In this document: positions 17,973 through 25,776 of the stretch, in pieces | How positions within the stretch are numbered: position 1 is the first letter of the stretch | Layout: each line of letters opens with the position of its first letter | Program-made: the position numbers and the translations under genes | Source: Bacteroidales bacterium UBA3143 | Lineage (GTDB): Bacteria > Bacteroidota > Bacteroidia > Bacteroidales > Dysgonomonadaceae | DNA: 64,000 bases | Assembly (NCBI GenBank): GCA_002364735.1 | Contig: DEZB01000050.1 | Coordinates: 62,001 to 126,000 of the forward strand | Direction: 5' to 3' | Notes under the pieces: model-generated | What the model was told of the DNA's origin: nothing | The model's input: only the letters and a program-made list of their open reading frames with translations | Database searches by the model: none

Positions 17973-19165
17973 AGTTTATTATACATATCATTTTTTTGGT
18001 AATTCTAGGAGTTTCAACTGTACAAGCACAAACCCTAAATGAATATTATAGGACTGCAGCAGAAAACAATCCCGGAATACAATCAAAATACAAGGAGTTT
18101 GAAGCTGCGCTTCAGAAAATACCTCAGGTAAGCTCATTGCCCGATCCAACATTCTCTTTTAGCTACAATATTCCTAAAATGATGTCGCAAAGTGCAGAGT
18201 TTTCACTCATGCAGACATTTCCGTGGTTCGGAACTTTGAAGGCGCAAGGCAATGCGGCTGCTTTAATGGCAGAGGCGCAATTCCAGTCATTTCTTGATGC
18301 ACGAAACCAGTTATATTATGAGGTTTCGGCGGCTTATTATCCATTGTATGAATTGGATCGTTGGAAACAGATTGAACAAGAGAACATAGAAATACTACAA
18401 TCCTACAGATCCATTGCCAACTCTAAGTTTAAAAATGGTGTGGCCCCTATGGTTGATGTGTTGCGCGTGGATATTATGCTGAAAGATGCAGTTACCAACC
18501 TCAACATTCTTGAAAAGAAAGAAAAACCGTTGATGACTACTTTTAATAAGCTGCTTAACAGGGATGTTGATAAAGAGGTAACAATTGATAGTTCTCTTAA
18601 TGCTGAATATTTGCAAGACAGCTTTCGAAGGGATTCCCTTCTGGCCAATAACCCGATGTTAAACGCATTGGATTTGAAAGTTAAAGCCAGTGAAGCCAAC
18701 GAAACCGCAGCAAAAAAACAGGGACTTCCAAAACTGGGTATTGGGTTGGGTTATGCACTAATGGAAAGCGGGAAAAATATAGTGATGCCAATGGTTTCAG
18801 TGTCTATCCCTATTTTTAGAAAAAAATACAAAGCTGCTGAGAAAGAAGCACAACTGATGCAGGAGAGCTATTCTCTTCAAAAAGACGAAGTCGTCAATTC
18901 ACTTACTTCAAATTATGAAATGACCTGGTTTCAAATTCAACAGCAAAAGGAGCTGATTGATCTGTATGAGCAGCAAACTCAGCAAACTAATCAATCGCTG
19001 AACCTTCTGTTTAGCGCTTACAGCAACTCTGGAAAAGATTTTGAAGAAGTGTTGCGCATGCAACAGCAATTGTTGAAATACGAAAAAATGAAAGCCACAG
19101 CAGAAGTAGAATACCAGATAGCTTTGGCTAAGTTGAATTACATTACTGCAAAAACATACAAGTAA
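17969..19165 (+). CDS. cusC: TolC-family outer-membrane efflux channel (CusC-like)
   Basis: A 398-residue protein with a signal peptide (to about residue 20, ending VQAQ) and the long amphipathic helices with Asn/Gln-rich repeats of outer-membrane efflux proteins. NNPGIQSKYKEFEAALQKIPQVSSLPDPTFSFSY near the start is typical of the metal-efflux branch. It overlaps cusA by 4 bases and is followed immediately by the adaptor gene. It forms the outer-membrane duct of the tripartite pump. Confidence 0.9.
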   Translation: MKFIIHIIFLVILGVSTVQAQTLNEYYRTAAENNPGIQSKYKEFEAALQKIPQVSSLPDPTFSFSYNIPKMMSQSAEFSLMQTFPWFGTLKAQGNAAALMAEAQFQSFLDARNQLYYEVSAAYYPLYELDRWKQIEQENIEILQSYRSIANSKFKNGVAPMVDVLRVDIMLKDAVTNLNILEKKEKPLMTTFNKLLNRDVDKEVTIDSSLNAEYLQDSFRRDSLLANNPMLNALDLKVKASEANETAAKKQGLPKLGIGLGYALMESGKNIVMPMVSVSIPIFRKKYKAAEKEAQLMQESYSLQKDEVVNSLTSNYEMTWFQIQQQKELIDLYEQQTQQTNQSLNLLFSAYSNSGKDFEEVLRMQQQLLKYEKMKATAEVEYQIALAKLNYITAKTYK

Positions 19166-20953
19166 ATGAAAACAAATACAAAAACAATAATAATAGTTCT
19201 TTCAACGCTAACAATAGGATTGTTACTAGGTTGGTTGATTTTTGGAGGTACGGGCGATAATACCAAATACGAAAATCAGGTAGAAAATCAAGAGGTGGGA
19301 GAAGAAACAATCTGGACCTGCTCTATGCATCCACAGATCCGTCAAAACGAGCCAGGCGATTGCCCCATCTGCGGCATGGATTTAATTCCGTTGGAAGATG
19401 ATCAACACGACGATGTAGACCCCATGGCTATAAGCATGTCTGCAACAGCCATACAACTGGCCAATATTCAAACAGCAGTTGTGGGAGCAATGGATCATGT
19501 GAAAGAGGTGCGTTTAAACGGTAAAATACAAGAAGATGAACGATTGGTTTTTTCTCAATCATCACACGTACCGGGACGGATTGAAAACCTGATGGTCAAT
19601 TTCACAGGTGACTATGTAAACAAAGGGCAAGTGATTGCATCGGTATATTCTCCGGACTTAGTAACTGCACAGGAGGAATTGTACGAGGCGCAGAAAGTGA
19701 AGGATACGCAACCGCAGCTTTTTAATGCAGCCAAAGAAAAACTGAAAACCTGGAAATTAACAGACGACCAGATTAATCGAATGCTAAAGTCGGGAAGCAC
19801 AACCACAAGTTTCGATATACAAGCCGATGTTTCGGGTTATGTAATCCAGAAAAATGTGAATCCGGGTGATTACGTCCAAAGGGGAGAGCCCATTTATGAA
19901 ATAGCAGACCTTTCAAGAGTATGGGTACTCTTTGATGTGTATGAATCGGACATAGGCTGGATTAAAAAAGGCGATAAAGTTGAATATACGGTTGCTTCTC
20001 TTCCGGGTGAAACATTTACAGGAACAATTTCATTTCTTGATCCAATAATAAACCCCATGACGAGAGTAGCAAAAGCAAGGATAGCAACAACAAATCCCGG
20101 CTTGAAGTTAAAGCCCGAAATGTTTGTTTCCGGAATTGTACAAGCACAATTGCAAAAAACATCCGATGCAATGGTTGTCCCTAAAACTGCGGTGATGTGG
20201 ACAGGCCAACGTTCAGTTGTGTATATAAAATCTATTTCCGATCAGGGTCTTAATTTTAAAATGCGGGAAGTAACACTTGGGCCTGCATTGGGCGAAAGTT
20301 ATGTAATAGCTGAAGGTTTGGCTATAGGCGAAGAGATAGCAATAAACGGCACATTCAGTATTGATGCTGCTGCTCAGCTTGCCGGAAAACCAAGTATGAT
20401 GAACCCCGAAGGCGGTCCAACTATGACCGGACACGACCACGGAGGAACGGGAATGAGCAGTGCTGGCGAGAGCTCCGCTCCGGTTCAGTCACTCACTGAA
20501 ACAACCCCAGCGGCATTTAAAGCACAGCTTACAAAAGTGTATAATGAATATCTGGATATGAAAAATGCCTTTGTTGAAACCGATGCTAAAAAGGTAGCTA
20601 ACGAAGCAAAAGATGTAATCAAGTCTTTAAAAGCAGTAGATATGGCTTTACTAAAAGGTGATGCACACATGATGTGGATGGGTCAGTTAGAAACATTGAA
20701 TAGTACAATCAATGCGATCAGTAAATCGAATGATATTGAAAAACAACGTCAAGAGTTTGTACAGTTTAACCTCGCATTCTACAAAAGTGTAAAAATGTTT
20801 GGTTTAGAAAACGTGACCGCTTACTATCAATATTGCCCAATGGCCAACAACGACAAGGGTGCTTATTGGTTGAGCGAAACCGAAGCTATCCGAAATCCTT
20901 ATTTTGGTGATGCAATGTTAAGTTGTGGAGAGACCAAGGAAACTATTAAGTGA
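19166..20953 (+). CDS. cusB: CusB-like periplasmic adaptor with N-terminal metal-binding and C-terminal DUF3347 domains
   Basis: A 595-residue membrane-fusion protein that joins the RND pump to the outer channel. Order: membrane anchor (about 7-26); a heavy-metal-binding domain with CSMHPQIRQNEPGDCPICGM (about 52-71); barrel-sandwich and alpha-hairpin regions (about 110-230); beta-barrel and membrane-proximal parts (about 230-410); a His/Met linker (GHDHGGTGMSS); and a DUF3347 domain (about 445-595) ending YCPMANNDKGAYWLSE ... YFGDAMLSCG. The start follows the cusC stop codon directly. Two additional metal-binding modules fused to one adaptor suggest that it collects periplasmic Cu(I) itself. 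A terminator lies 25 bases downstream. Confidence 0.92.
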   Translation: MKTNTKTIIIVLSTLTIGLLLGWLIFGGTGDNTKYENQVENQEVGEETIWTCSMHPQIRQNEPGDCPICGMDLIPLEDDQHDDVDPMAISMSATAIQLANIQTAVVGAMDHVKEVRLNGKIQEDERLVFSQSSHVPGRIENLMVNFTGDYVNKGQVIASVYSPDLVTAQEELYEAQKVKDTQPQLFNAAKEKLKTWKLTDDQINRMLKSGSTTTSFDIQADVSGYVIQKNVNPGDYVQRGEPIYEIADLSRVWVLFDVYESDIGWIKKGDKVEYTVASLPGETFTGTISFLDPIINPMTRVAKARIATTNPGLKLKPEMFVSGIVQAQLQKTSDAMVVPKTAVMWTGQRSVVYIKSISDQGLNFKMREVTLGPALGESYVIAEGLAIGEEIAINGTFSIDAAAQLAGKPSMMNPEGGPTMTGHDHGGTGMSSAGESSAPVQSLTETTPAAFKAQLTKVYNEYLDMKNAFVETDAKKVANEAKDVIKSLKAVDMALLKGDAHMMWMGQLETLNSTINAISKSNDIEKQRQEFVQFNLAFYKSVKMFGLENVTAYYQYCPMANNDKGAYWLSETEAIRNPYFGDAMLSCGETKETIK

Positions 20954-20977
20954 ATTTATTTTGAGGATTGAGAAGAC

Positions 20978-21014
20978 GGATGGGGTAAGGGGTATAACTC
21001 CTTCCCATCCTTTT
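20978..21014 (+). terminator. Intrinsic terminator of the Cus operon
   Basis: Stem GGATGGG (20978-20984) / CCCATCC (21004-21010), with an additional AGG/CCT pairing inside, followed by TTTT. It is 25 bases after the adaptor stop codon and separates the Cus operon from the next, separately controlled operon. Confidence 0.75.
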
Positions 21015-21045
21015 CAATCAATCAAATTAAAAAATGAGTAAAGCA

Positions 21046-21107
21046 AAATGATATAATTCTTTTTTAAAATTGTGTAATAGTTGGTAACCAGTAAATTAAT
21101 AACTTTG
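21046..21107 (+). promoter_or_regulatory. Copper-regulon operator and promoter, copy C
   Basis: Two half-sites: AAATGATATAAT (from 21046) and ATTGTGTAAT (about 21069-21078). The matching TATAAT/TGTAAT cores start 21 bases apart, two helical turns. The -7 element TAACTTTG is at 21100-21107, starting 27 bases after the second core. Copies at 23583 and 27663 have identical spacing throughout. No proper -33 TTTG is present, so this is probably an activator-dependent promoter. It drives the operon that ends with the HMA-AraC gene, suggesting autoregulation. Confidence 0.7.
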
Positions 21108-21188
21108 GGTTAAAGAAGATGTGTAAGACTTTCGGAATAATTTGTTCCTAGATCATCTTCCAATTATTAATAAAGAAAGGAGTATATT

Positions 21189-21386
21189 ATGCTTAAAATT
21201 TTAATTGTAGCGGTTATCCTAGTTGCCTTCGCCATGCTGGGTCTAGGGGTTAAGCTTCTTTTTGATAAAGATGCGGAATTCACTCACCATTCGTGTGCAG
21301 GTGAAAATAAAGATTTGAACGATGTAAATGGTTGCACCGGTTGCGAAATAAAGAAATCGGCAAACAGTTCTAAACATGAGAAATAG
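21189..21386 (+). CDS. Small Cys-containing single-helix membrane protein
   Basis: A 65-residue protein with one N-terminal membrane helix (about 3-22) and a periplasmic or cytoplasmic tail with HHSCAGENKDLNDVNGCTGC, i.e. one lone Cys and one CxxC. A strong AGGAG ribosome-binding site precedes it. The layout resembles NqrM-like or FeoB-associated Cys-rich small proteins, but I cannot assign a family. It is the first gene of the operon under operator copy C, so a role in copper handling is likely. Confidence 0.65.
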   Translation: MLKILIVAVILVAFAMLGLGVKLLFDKDAEFTHHSCAGENKDLNDVNGCTGCEIKKSANSSKHEK

Positions 21387-21416
21387 TATGTATGAAATTT
21401 AATAAAAATAATTGTC

Positions 21417-21764
21417 ATGAGATTAATAAAAGCTTATATCAGACACCGGAAACTTGGAAGTGTTTATAATGCATTAAACAGTGGAGGATTTTGTTGCATG
21501 ACCTTCTCAGAATGTGAAGGAACAGGACAGTACTCTGATCACGAAAAACAGCAACAGCAAATCAGCTATAAATATCCTTTTGCAGAGTCCTACCGGGTAG
21601 TAAAGTTGGAAATACTGGTAGCAGTAGAACATGTGGATCCAGTCGTTGAACTCATTCGCAAAAATGGACGAACGGGATACCGTGGCGATGGGATGATTAT
21701 TATTTCTCCAGTCGACGAGGTTTACAAAGTGAGGACTGATGAAAAAGGGATTCTGGCGGTTTAA
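21417..21764 (+). CDS. PII-like signalling protein of a metal-efflux cluster
   Basis: A 115-residue protein with the PII ferredoxin-like fold: MRLIKAYIRHRKLGSVYNALN at the start, YRVVKLEILVAVEHVDPVVELIRKNGRTGYRGDGMIIISPVDEVYKVRT at the end (the B- and C-loop region). In place of the uridylylation-type T-loop there is a stretch with CCMTFSECEGTGQYSDH. A divergent PII group linked to CusABC-like transporters is described in the literature (PII-NG). The Cys pair in the T-loop region would allow direct metal or redox sensing, which is an inference. It shares an operon with DUF3347, haem-binding and HMA-AraC genes. Confidence 0.8.
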   Translation: MRLIKAYIRHRKLGSVYNALNSGGFCCMTFSECEGTGQYSDHEKQQQQISYKYPFAESYRVVKLEILVAVEHVDPVVELIRKNGRTGYRGDGMIIISPVDEVYKVRTDEKGILAV

Positions 21765-21775
21765 GCTGGAATAGT

Positions 21776-21810
21776 TTATGTCCTGTTCTTAATAGAACCG
21801 AACAACATAA
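21776..21810 (+). other. Short intergenic hairpin after the PII-like gene
   Basis: TTATGT (21776-21781) pairs with ACATAA (21805-21810), and GTTCT/AGAAC pairs within it around a TAAT loop. No T-run follows, so it may be an RNA processing or stability element rather than a terminator. The 210-base gap between the PII-like and DUF3347 genes holds nothing else I recognise. Confidence 0.35.
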
Positions 21811-21975
21811 TGAATGCTTTTTGAGGAATATCAGTATTGCCCGAAGTCTTTCATTGGAAAAAGAAGGTGTTGAATAAGTGAAACAGGGAAAACCAAAATC
21901 CGTATATGGGAGATAAAATACTATTATGCGGTGTAATTAAAGAAGAGTTTTAAACAATTTTAAAAACTAGAAACA

Positions 21976-22536
21976 ATGAGAAAAATAATTATTTTACTTA
22001 GCCTGGCTTTAATAAGCTTGGGAGCTTTTGCACAACACGACCATTCAAAGATGACAACCAAAAAGAAGGTTCAACCATCTGTTAAGGTAGAGCACTCTAA
22101 GTCTGCATCTGCTATTATCGATAACTATTTGGCATTGAAAGATGCACTTGTCAAGGACGATAGTAAAAATGCAGCAAGTTTAGGGAAAAAACTATTCGAT
22201 GACTTTGCGAAATTCGATTTATCAGTGCAAGCTAAGCAACAACAAAATGAATTAGCTGAAATTATAGAAGATGCTTCAGAACACGCCAAGCATATTTCCG
22301 AAAATAGCAAGGACATAGGTCACCAAAGAGAACACTTTGAAATATTAAGCAAAGATGTTAAAGACTTGGTAATCATCACCGGTTCCGATAGAACATTGTA
22401 TCAGGCCTTTTGCCCGATGTATAACAACAATAAAGGTGGAGCATGGTTGAGTACATCTAAGGAGATAAGAAACCCGTATTTTGGAAGTAAAATGTTGAAA
22501 TGTGGTAGTGTGCAACAAGAAATTTCAGTTAAATGA
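21976..22536 (+). CDS. DUF3347 periplasmic protein (copy 2)
   Basis: A 186-residue exported protein with a signal peptide (to about residue 19, AFAQ) and a His-containing linker (HDHSKM), followed by a DUF3347 domain with DNYLALKDALVKDDSKNAASLGKK and the ending FCPMYNNNKGGAWLSTS ... NPYFGSKMLKCG. It closely resembles the lipoprotein at 6271 but is soluble rather than lipid-anchored. Its stop overlaps the start of the next gene (ATGA). Confidence 0.85.
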   Translation: MRKIIILLSLALISLGAFAQHDHSKMTTKKKVQPSVKVEHSKSASAIIDNYLALKDALVKDDSKNAASLGKKLFDDFAKFDLSVQAKQQQNELAEIIEDASEHAKHISENSKDIGHQREHFEILSKDVKDLVIITGSDRTLYQAFCPMYNNNKGGAWLSTSKEIRNPYFGSKMLKCGSVQQEISVK

Positions 22537-22979
22537 AACGACTGAAAATTATAGGATTAGTATTATTGGTAGTCTTGGTGGGATTGCAATTCTTTCCCAC
22601 TGGGGCCAACCATAGTACAACTATCCCATCAACCGACTTTGTAAAAACATACAAAGCTCCCGAAGATATAGCACAGATGCTACAGACTTCATGCTATAAT
22701 TGCCATAGCAATAACACTGAATATCCGTGGTACAGCAGGGTGCAACCCGCTGGATGGCTTTTGGAAAACCATATCAATAAAGGAAAGGAGGAGCTTAATT
22801 TAAGTGAGTTTGGCTCTTATTCGGGTAGGAGACAACAAAGCAAATTAACCTCGATGATAAGCCAAATTGAAGATGACAAAATGCCGCTGGCTCCTTATAC
22901 TTTCATTCATCGAGAAGCTCGTTTGTCAAAAGAGAAGAAAAAAACTTTGCTTGATTATTTGAAAACATTACAGGAATGA
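22533..22979 (+). CDS. Haem-binding-domain protein (c-type-like CxxCH)
   Basis: A 148-residue protein with an N-terminal membrane anchor (about 5-22) and the small haem-binding domain found in Bacteroidota: LQTSCYNCHSNNTEYPWYS, where CYNCH is a covalent haem-attachment motif, followed by QPAGWLLENHI and a DKMPLAPYTFIH segment. It overlaps the DUF3347 gene by 4 bases. It might pass electrons for metal oxidation or sense redox state; its precise role is unknown. Confidence 0.85.
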   Translation: MKRLKIIGLVLLVVLVGLQFFPTGANHSTTIPSTDFVKTYKAPEDIAQMLQTSCYNCHSNNTEYPWYSRVQPAGWLLENHINKGKEELNLSEFGSYSGRRQQSKLTSMISQIEDDKMPLAPYTFIHREARLSKEKKKTLLDYLKTLQE

Positions 22980-23013
22980 GATAGTTGCAAATGAATTTCT
23001 AAAAAAAAGAATC

Positions 23014-23574
23014 ATGGATATTAGTATTAAAAACATGGTGTGTAACCGCTGTATTATGGTAGTTTCTCAAATTTTCGAAAAAGATGGGGTAAAAACGAAA
23101 AACATACAGTTGGGTAAAGTTGAAACCACTGATGAGGTTAGTCCATACGAATTAGAACAATTGAATATAAGTCTGAAAAGTGTGGGGTTTGAAATCATCG
23201 ATGATTCAAAGAGTAGATTAATCGCATCAATAAAAAATATTACTATCGATTATGTTTACCATCATTCAGGGGAAAATAGTATGAATTTTTCGGATTACCT
23301 TACTGACAAACTCAACCTGACTTATCCCTACCTAAGTTCTCTTTTTTCTTCGGTAGAAGGTACTACCATCGAAAAGTATATGATAAACCTGAAAATTGAA
23401 CGGGTAAAAGAATTATTGGTTTACGATGAGAAATCATTGAGTGAGATTGCTTATCAAATGGGATACAGCAGTGTGGCTCACTTGTCGGGGCAGTTTAAAA
23501 AAGTATCTGGGTTTACGCCAACTTATTTTAAAAACCTAAAGAATAAAATTCGCAAACCAATCCATGATATATAG
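23014..23574 (+). CDS. HMA-AraC fusion transcriptional regulator
   Basis: A 186-residue protein. Residues 1-65 look like a heavy-metal-associated domain with a metal site MVCNRC (Cys 10 and 13) followed by ...GVKTKNIQLGKVETT ... LNISLKSVGFEIID, the usual beta-alpha-beta layout. Residues about 80-180 are an AraC/XylS DNA-binding domain with two helix-turn-helices (LTYPYLSSLFSS and SLSEIAYQMGYSSVAHLSGQFKKVSGFTPTYF). The layout suggests Cu(I) or Ag(I) binding at the CxxC directly controls DNA binding. AraC proteins typically bind half-sites about 21 bases apart, as found in the three operators of this window; one lies directly behind this gene. Confidence 0.85.
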   Translation: MDISIKNMVCNRCIMVVSQIFEKDGVKTKNIQLGKVETTDEVSPYELEQLNISLKSVGFEIIDDSKSRLIASIKNITIDYVYHHSGENSMNFSDYLTDKLNLTYPYLSSLFSSVEGTTIEKYMINLKIERVKELLVYDEKSLSEIAYQMGYSSVAHLSGQFKKVSGFTPTYFKNLKNKIRKPIHDI

Positions 23575-23582
23575 ATACCAAT

Positions 23583-23644
23583 AAATGATGTAACTTACTC
23601 AACGAGTTGTGTAACACTTGAATAGAATGTTTCCTGTACCTTTG
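23583..23644 (+). promoter_or_regulatory. Copper-regulon operator and promoter, copy A
   Basis: Half-sites AAATGATGTAAC (from 23583) and GTTGTGTAAC (about 23606-23615); the TGTAAC cores start at 23589 and 23610, exactly 21 bases apart. The -7 element TACCTTTG is at 23637-23644. The -33 position is weak (ACTTGA). Upstream of the half-sites, ATAGATACCAATAAATGAT is shared almost base for base with copy B. It drives the Spy-like/SHOCT/DUF302/rhodanese/oxidase operon. Confidence 0.72.
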
Positions 23645-23732
23645 AATCATTCAAGTTCAATTAAATGAAAACAAAAAATGTTTTGTGGAATATATTAATC
23701 GAACGTTACATAAACAGTTAAAATCAATGGAT

Positions 23733-24377
23733 ATGAAAAAGTTAGTAGTTATCGCAACAGCCTTGCTTTTAATGGTCGGGTACACGGCAAGCGCCCAAAA
23801 TAAGACACATCCACACCCATACCAAAACAGCAATAAACAAGTTAATAAACAAAGTGTGATGATGCCAGAGAATGGTAAGATGCAGGACATGATGAATAAC
23901 AGCATGTGCCCCATGTGCGGACAAATGATGAACCAAGACATGCCCATGAAAAAGTACGGGATGATGGTAAACCAACTGCCCAACATGCAGCAGCAATTAT
24001 CATTGAACGACAATCAAGTTGAACAACTGAATGAACTGCACGCCGTCTTCAAAAAACAGCAAGTAGATTTCCAATCGGAGTTAAAGAAAAAGCAAATGAA
24101 GTTGCGAAGCCTGCTAGACGATATGGCTCCTGCAAACCAGATTGAACAACAATTACAAGAGTGCTCCGATACTAAAATCAGTATGGGTGTGGCCGCTTAC
24201 GAAACCGCTGGAAAAATGAAGGCTGTGTTGAGCAACGACCAACAGCAATTGTTGAAAAATAGCATGATGCATCAGGATGGTATAATGAATCCGGAACAAA
24301 ACGAAACGATCCAAAAACGCCATGGAATGATGAGCCATGATCATGACGAGATGATGCAAAATCAAAATAACCAATAA
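23733..24377 (+). CDS. Spy/CpxP-like Met-rich periplasmic protein
   Basis: About 214 residues from MKKLVVIATA (ATG 23733; MDMKK at 23727 is possible). Signal peptide to about residue 21. The first half is His/Met-rich (HPHPYQNSN, MMPENGKMQDMMNNSMCPMCGQMM, with a CPMC pair). The second half is a helical Spy/CpxP-type segment: LSLNDNQVEQLNELHAVFKKQQVDFQSELKKKQMKLRSLLDD. The tail is again Met/His-rich. The family includes periplasmic chaperones and metal sensors such as CnrX. It is the first gene under operator copy A, so copper binding or protection of envelope proteins is likely. Confidence 0.75.
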   Translation: MKKLVVIATALLLMVGYTASAQNKTHPHPYQNSNKQVNKQSVMMPENGKMQDMMNNSMCPMCGQMMNQDMPMKKYGMMVNQLPNMQQQLSLNDNQVEQLNELHAVFKKQQVDFQSELKKKQMKLRSLLDDMAPANQIEQQLQECSDTKISMGVAAYETAGKMKAVLSNDQQQLLKNSMMHQDGIMNPEQNETIQKRHGMMSHDHDEMMQNQNNQ

Positions 24378-24394
24378 AAAGAAAGGAGTAAATT

Positions 24395-24634
24395 ATGATG
24401 CACAGATTTGGCGAACACGGTTGGGGAATGGGACTTGGAATGGGCTGGTGGTGGATTATCGGAGTCATTTGTATGGTAGTTATCGTATGGATAATTGTGA
24501 AAATAATAAACCAATCCAACCATCACAACACCCGGCTCGATAATAAATCGCCGCTTGATATTTTAAAAGAGCGCTACGCCCGAGGCGAAATAGACAAACA
24601 GGAATTTGAAGAACGTAAAAACAATTTAAAATGA
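24395..24634 (+). CDS. Small SHOCT-domain membrane protein (copy 2)
   Basis: A 79-residue near-duplicate of the protein at 11136: EHGWGMGLGMGWWWI, one membrane helix, then LDILKERYARGEIDKQEFEERKNNL. An AGGAG-type site precedes it. Its stop overlaps the next start (ATGA). The retained duplicate in both copper blocks suggests the protein is a fixed part of the system. Confidence 0.85.
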   Translation: MMHRFGEHGWGMGLGMGWWWIIGVICMVVIVWIIVKIINQSNHHNTRLDNKSPLDILKERYARGEIDKQEFEERKNNLK

Positions 24635-25245
24635 ATATTAGAATAATAGCTACCAAAACATGCTCACATCGGCCAGAACTTGAAAAACAATTACAGGAAG
24701 CCGAATTACAATATAAATTATTGTACTTTGAAGATCATCCAGAGTTGATTGAAACGTATAAATTAAAAACATCGCCACTTTTAGTTGTAGATCATAAAAT
24801 AGTTTCAGTAGGAATGCCAGAACAGAATCAAATTATTGAATTAAAAAAACAGATTATCATGAAGTATTACATTGAGAAAACAACAGAGTACACTTTCGAT
24901 GAAGCTATAGAAAAAGTAACCGATGAACTAAAAAAAGAAGGTTTTGGCGTATTGTCAGAAATCAATATCCACGAACAATTAAAAGAAAAGTTAGACGTTG
25001 ACTTCAGAAAGTATAAAATCCTGGGTGCCTGCAGCCCTGCTAAAGCCTATGAAGCACTTCAGTTTGAAAATAGAATAGGAACCATGTTGCCCTGCAATGT
25101 TATTGTACAAGAGCTGGACAATGGGATAGTGGAAGTTGCAGCTGTAAATCCTGTGGCCTCTATGATGGCTGTCGATAACCAGGGATTAATTGAGGTAGCC
25201 ACTGAAATTAAAGAAAAATTGCAACGAGTAGTTAATGCGGTATAA
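24631..25245 (+). CDS. Thioredoxin/glutaredoxin-like domain fused to DUF302
   Basis: A 204-residue cytoplasmic protein. Residues 1-75 look like a small thioredoxin-fold domain (IRIIATKTCSHRPELEKQL ... YKLKTSPLLVVDHKIVSVGMP) with a cis-Pro-like SPLLV segment, but a single Cys (TCSHRP) instead of CxxC. Residues about 78-204 are a DUF302 domain (FGVLSEINIHEQLKEKLDVD, LGACSPAKAYEAL, GTMLPCNVIVQEL). The stand-alone DUF302 protein at 10107 is its paralogue. The fusion implies DUF302 acts in thiol or persulfide chemistry; the adjacent rhodanese supports this. Confidence 0.8.
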   Translation: MNIRIIATKTCSHRPELEKQLQEAELQYKLLYFEDHPELIETYKLKTSPLLVVDHKIVSVGMPEQNQIIELKKQIIMKYYIEKTTEYTFDEAIEKVTDELKKEGFGVLSEINIHEQLKEKLDVDFRKYKILGACSPAKAYEALQFENRIGTMLPCNVIVQELDNGIVEVAAVNPVASMMAVDNQGLIEVATEIKEKLQRVVNAV

Positions 25246-25257
25246 ATAATTCTGAAT

Positions 25258-25719
25258 ATGGATGTAAATGAAAAGAGAACTTCGAAACGGGAAGAGTCAC
25301 AAATGGTTCCGCAGCCTGTGAAAGGCGAAGCGGGCCTAGTTCAGGTAGATACCACTTGGGGAATAATCCAGCCATTGGTAGTGGCCAAGGATATCCGTGC
25401 CGTGGATGAAATTGAAATAAATGAATTTCAAGAGAAAAGGCTACCGATAATCGATGCTCGAACTACTGATTTTTATGATGTTTCAACAATTCCCGGAGCA
25501 AAAAACATACCCCACAATGAAATAACTGAACGGATGAACGAACTGGATCGCGACCAACCTTCCATCTTCTTTTGCAATGGCCCACAATGTCCACAATCGC
25601 AGTCGGCTATTAAAAACCTGCTCAAAGCCGGCTTCCCTCCCGATAAAATATTGTATTACCGTGGAGGGATGCATGATTGGGTTACCATGGGTTTACCGCT
25701 GGAGAATAAAAAACAGTAA
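25258..25719 (+). CDS. Rhodanese-like sulfurtransferase (cytoplasmic)
   Basis: A 153-residue protein with one rhodanese domain (about 45-150): PIIDARTTDFYDVSTIPGAKNIPHNEI, then the active-site loop FFCNGPQCPQSQSAIKNL, and YYRGGMHDWVTMGLP. The catalytic Cys (CNGPQC) is present, with a second Cys in the same loop. No signal peptide. It could move persulfide sulfur to or from the DUF302 fusion encoded just upstream, or sequester Cu(I) through the thiols; the substrate is not known. Confidence 0.86.
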   Translation: MDVNEKRTSKREESQMVPQPVKGEAGLVQVDTTWGIIQPLVVAKDIRAVDEIEINEFQEKRLPIIDARTTDFYDVSTIPGAKNIPHNEITERMNELDRDQPSIFFCNGPQCPQSQSAIKNLLKAGFPPDKILYYRGGMHDWVTMGLPLENKKQ

Positions 25720-25776
25720 GCACATTCAAGGTGTATATTTGAGTAAGAATGTAGAATTGGTATAGTTTTAATAAAA

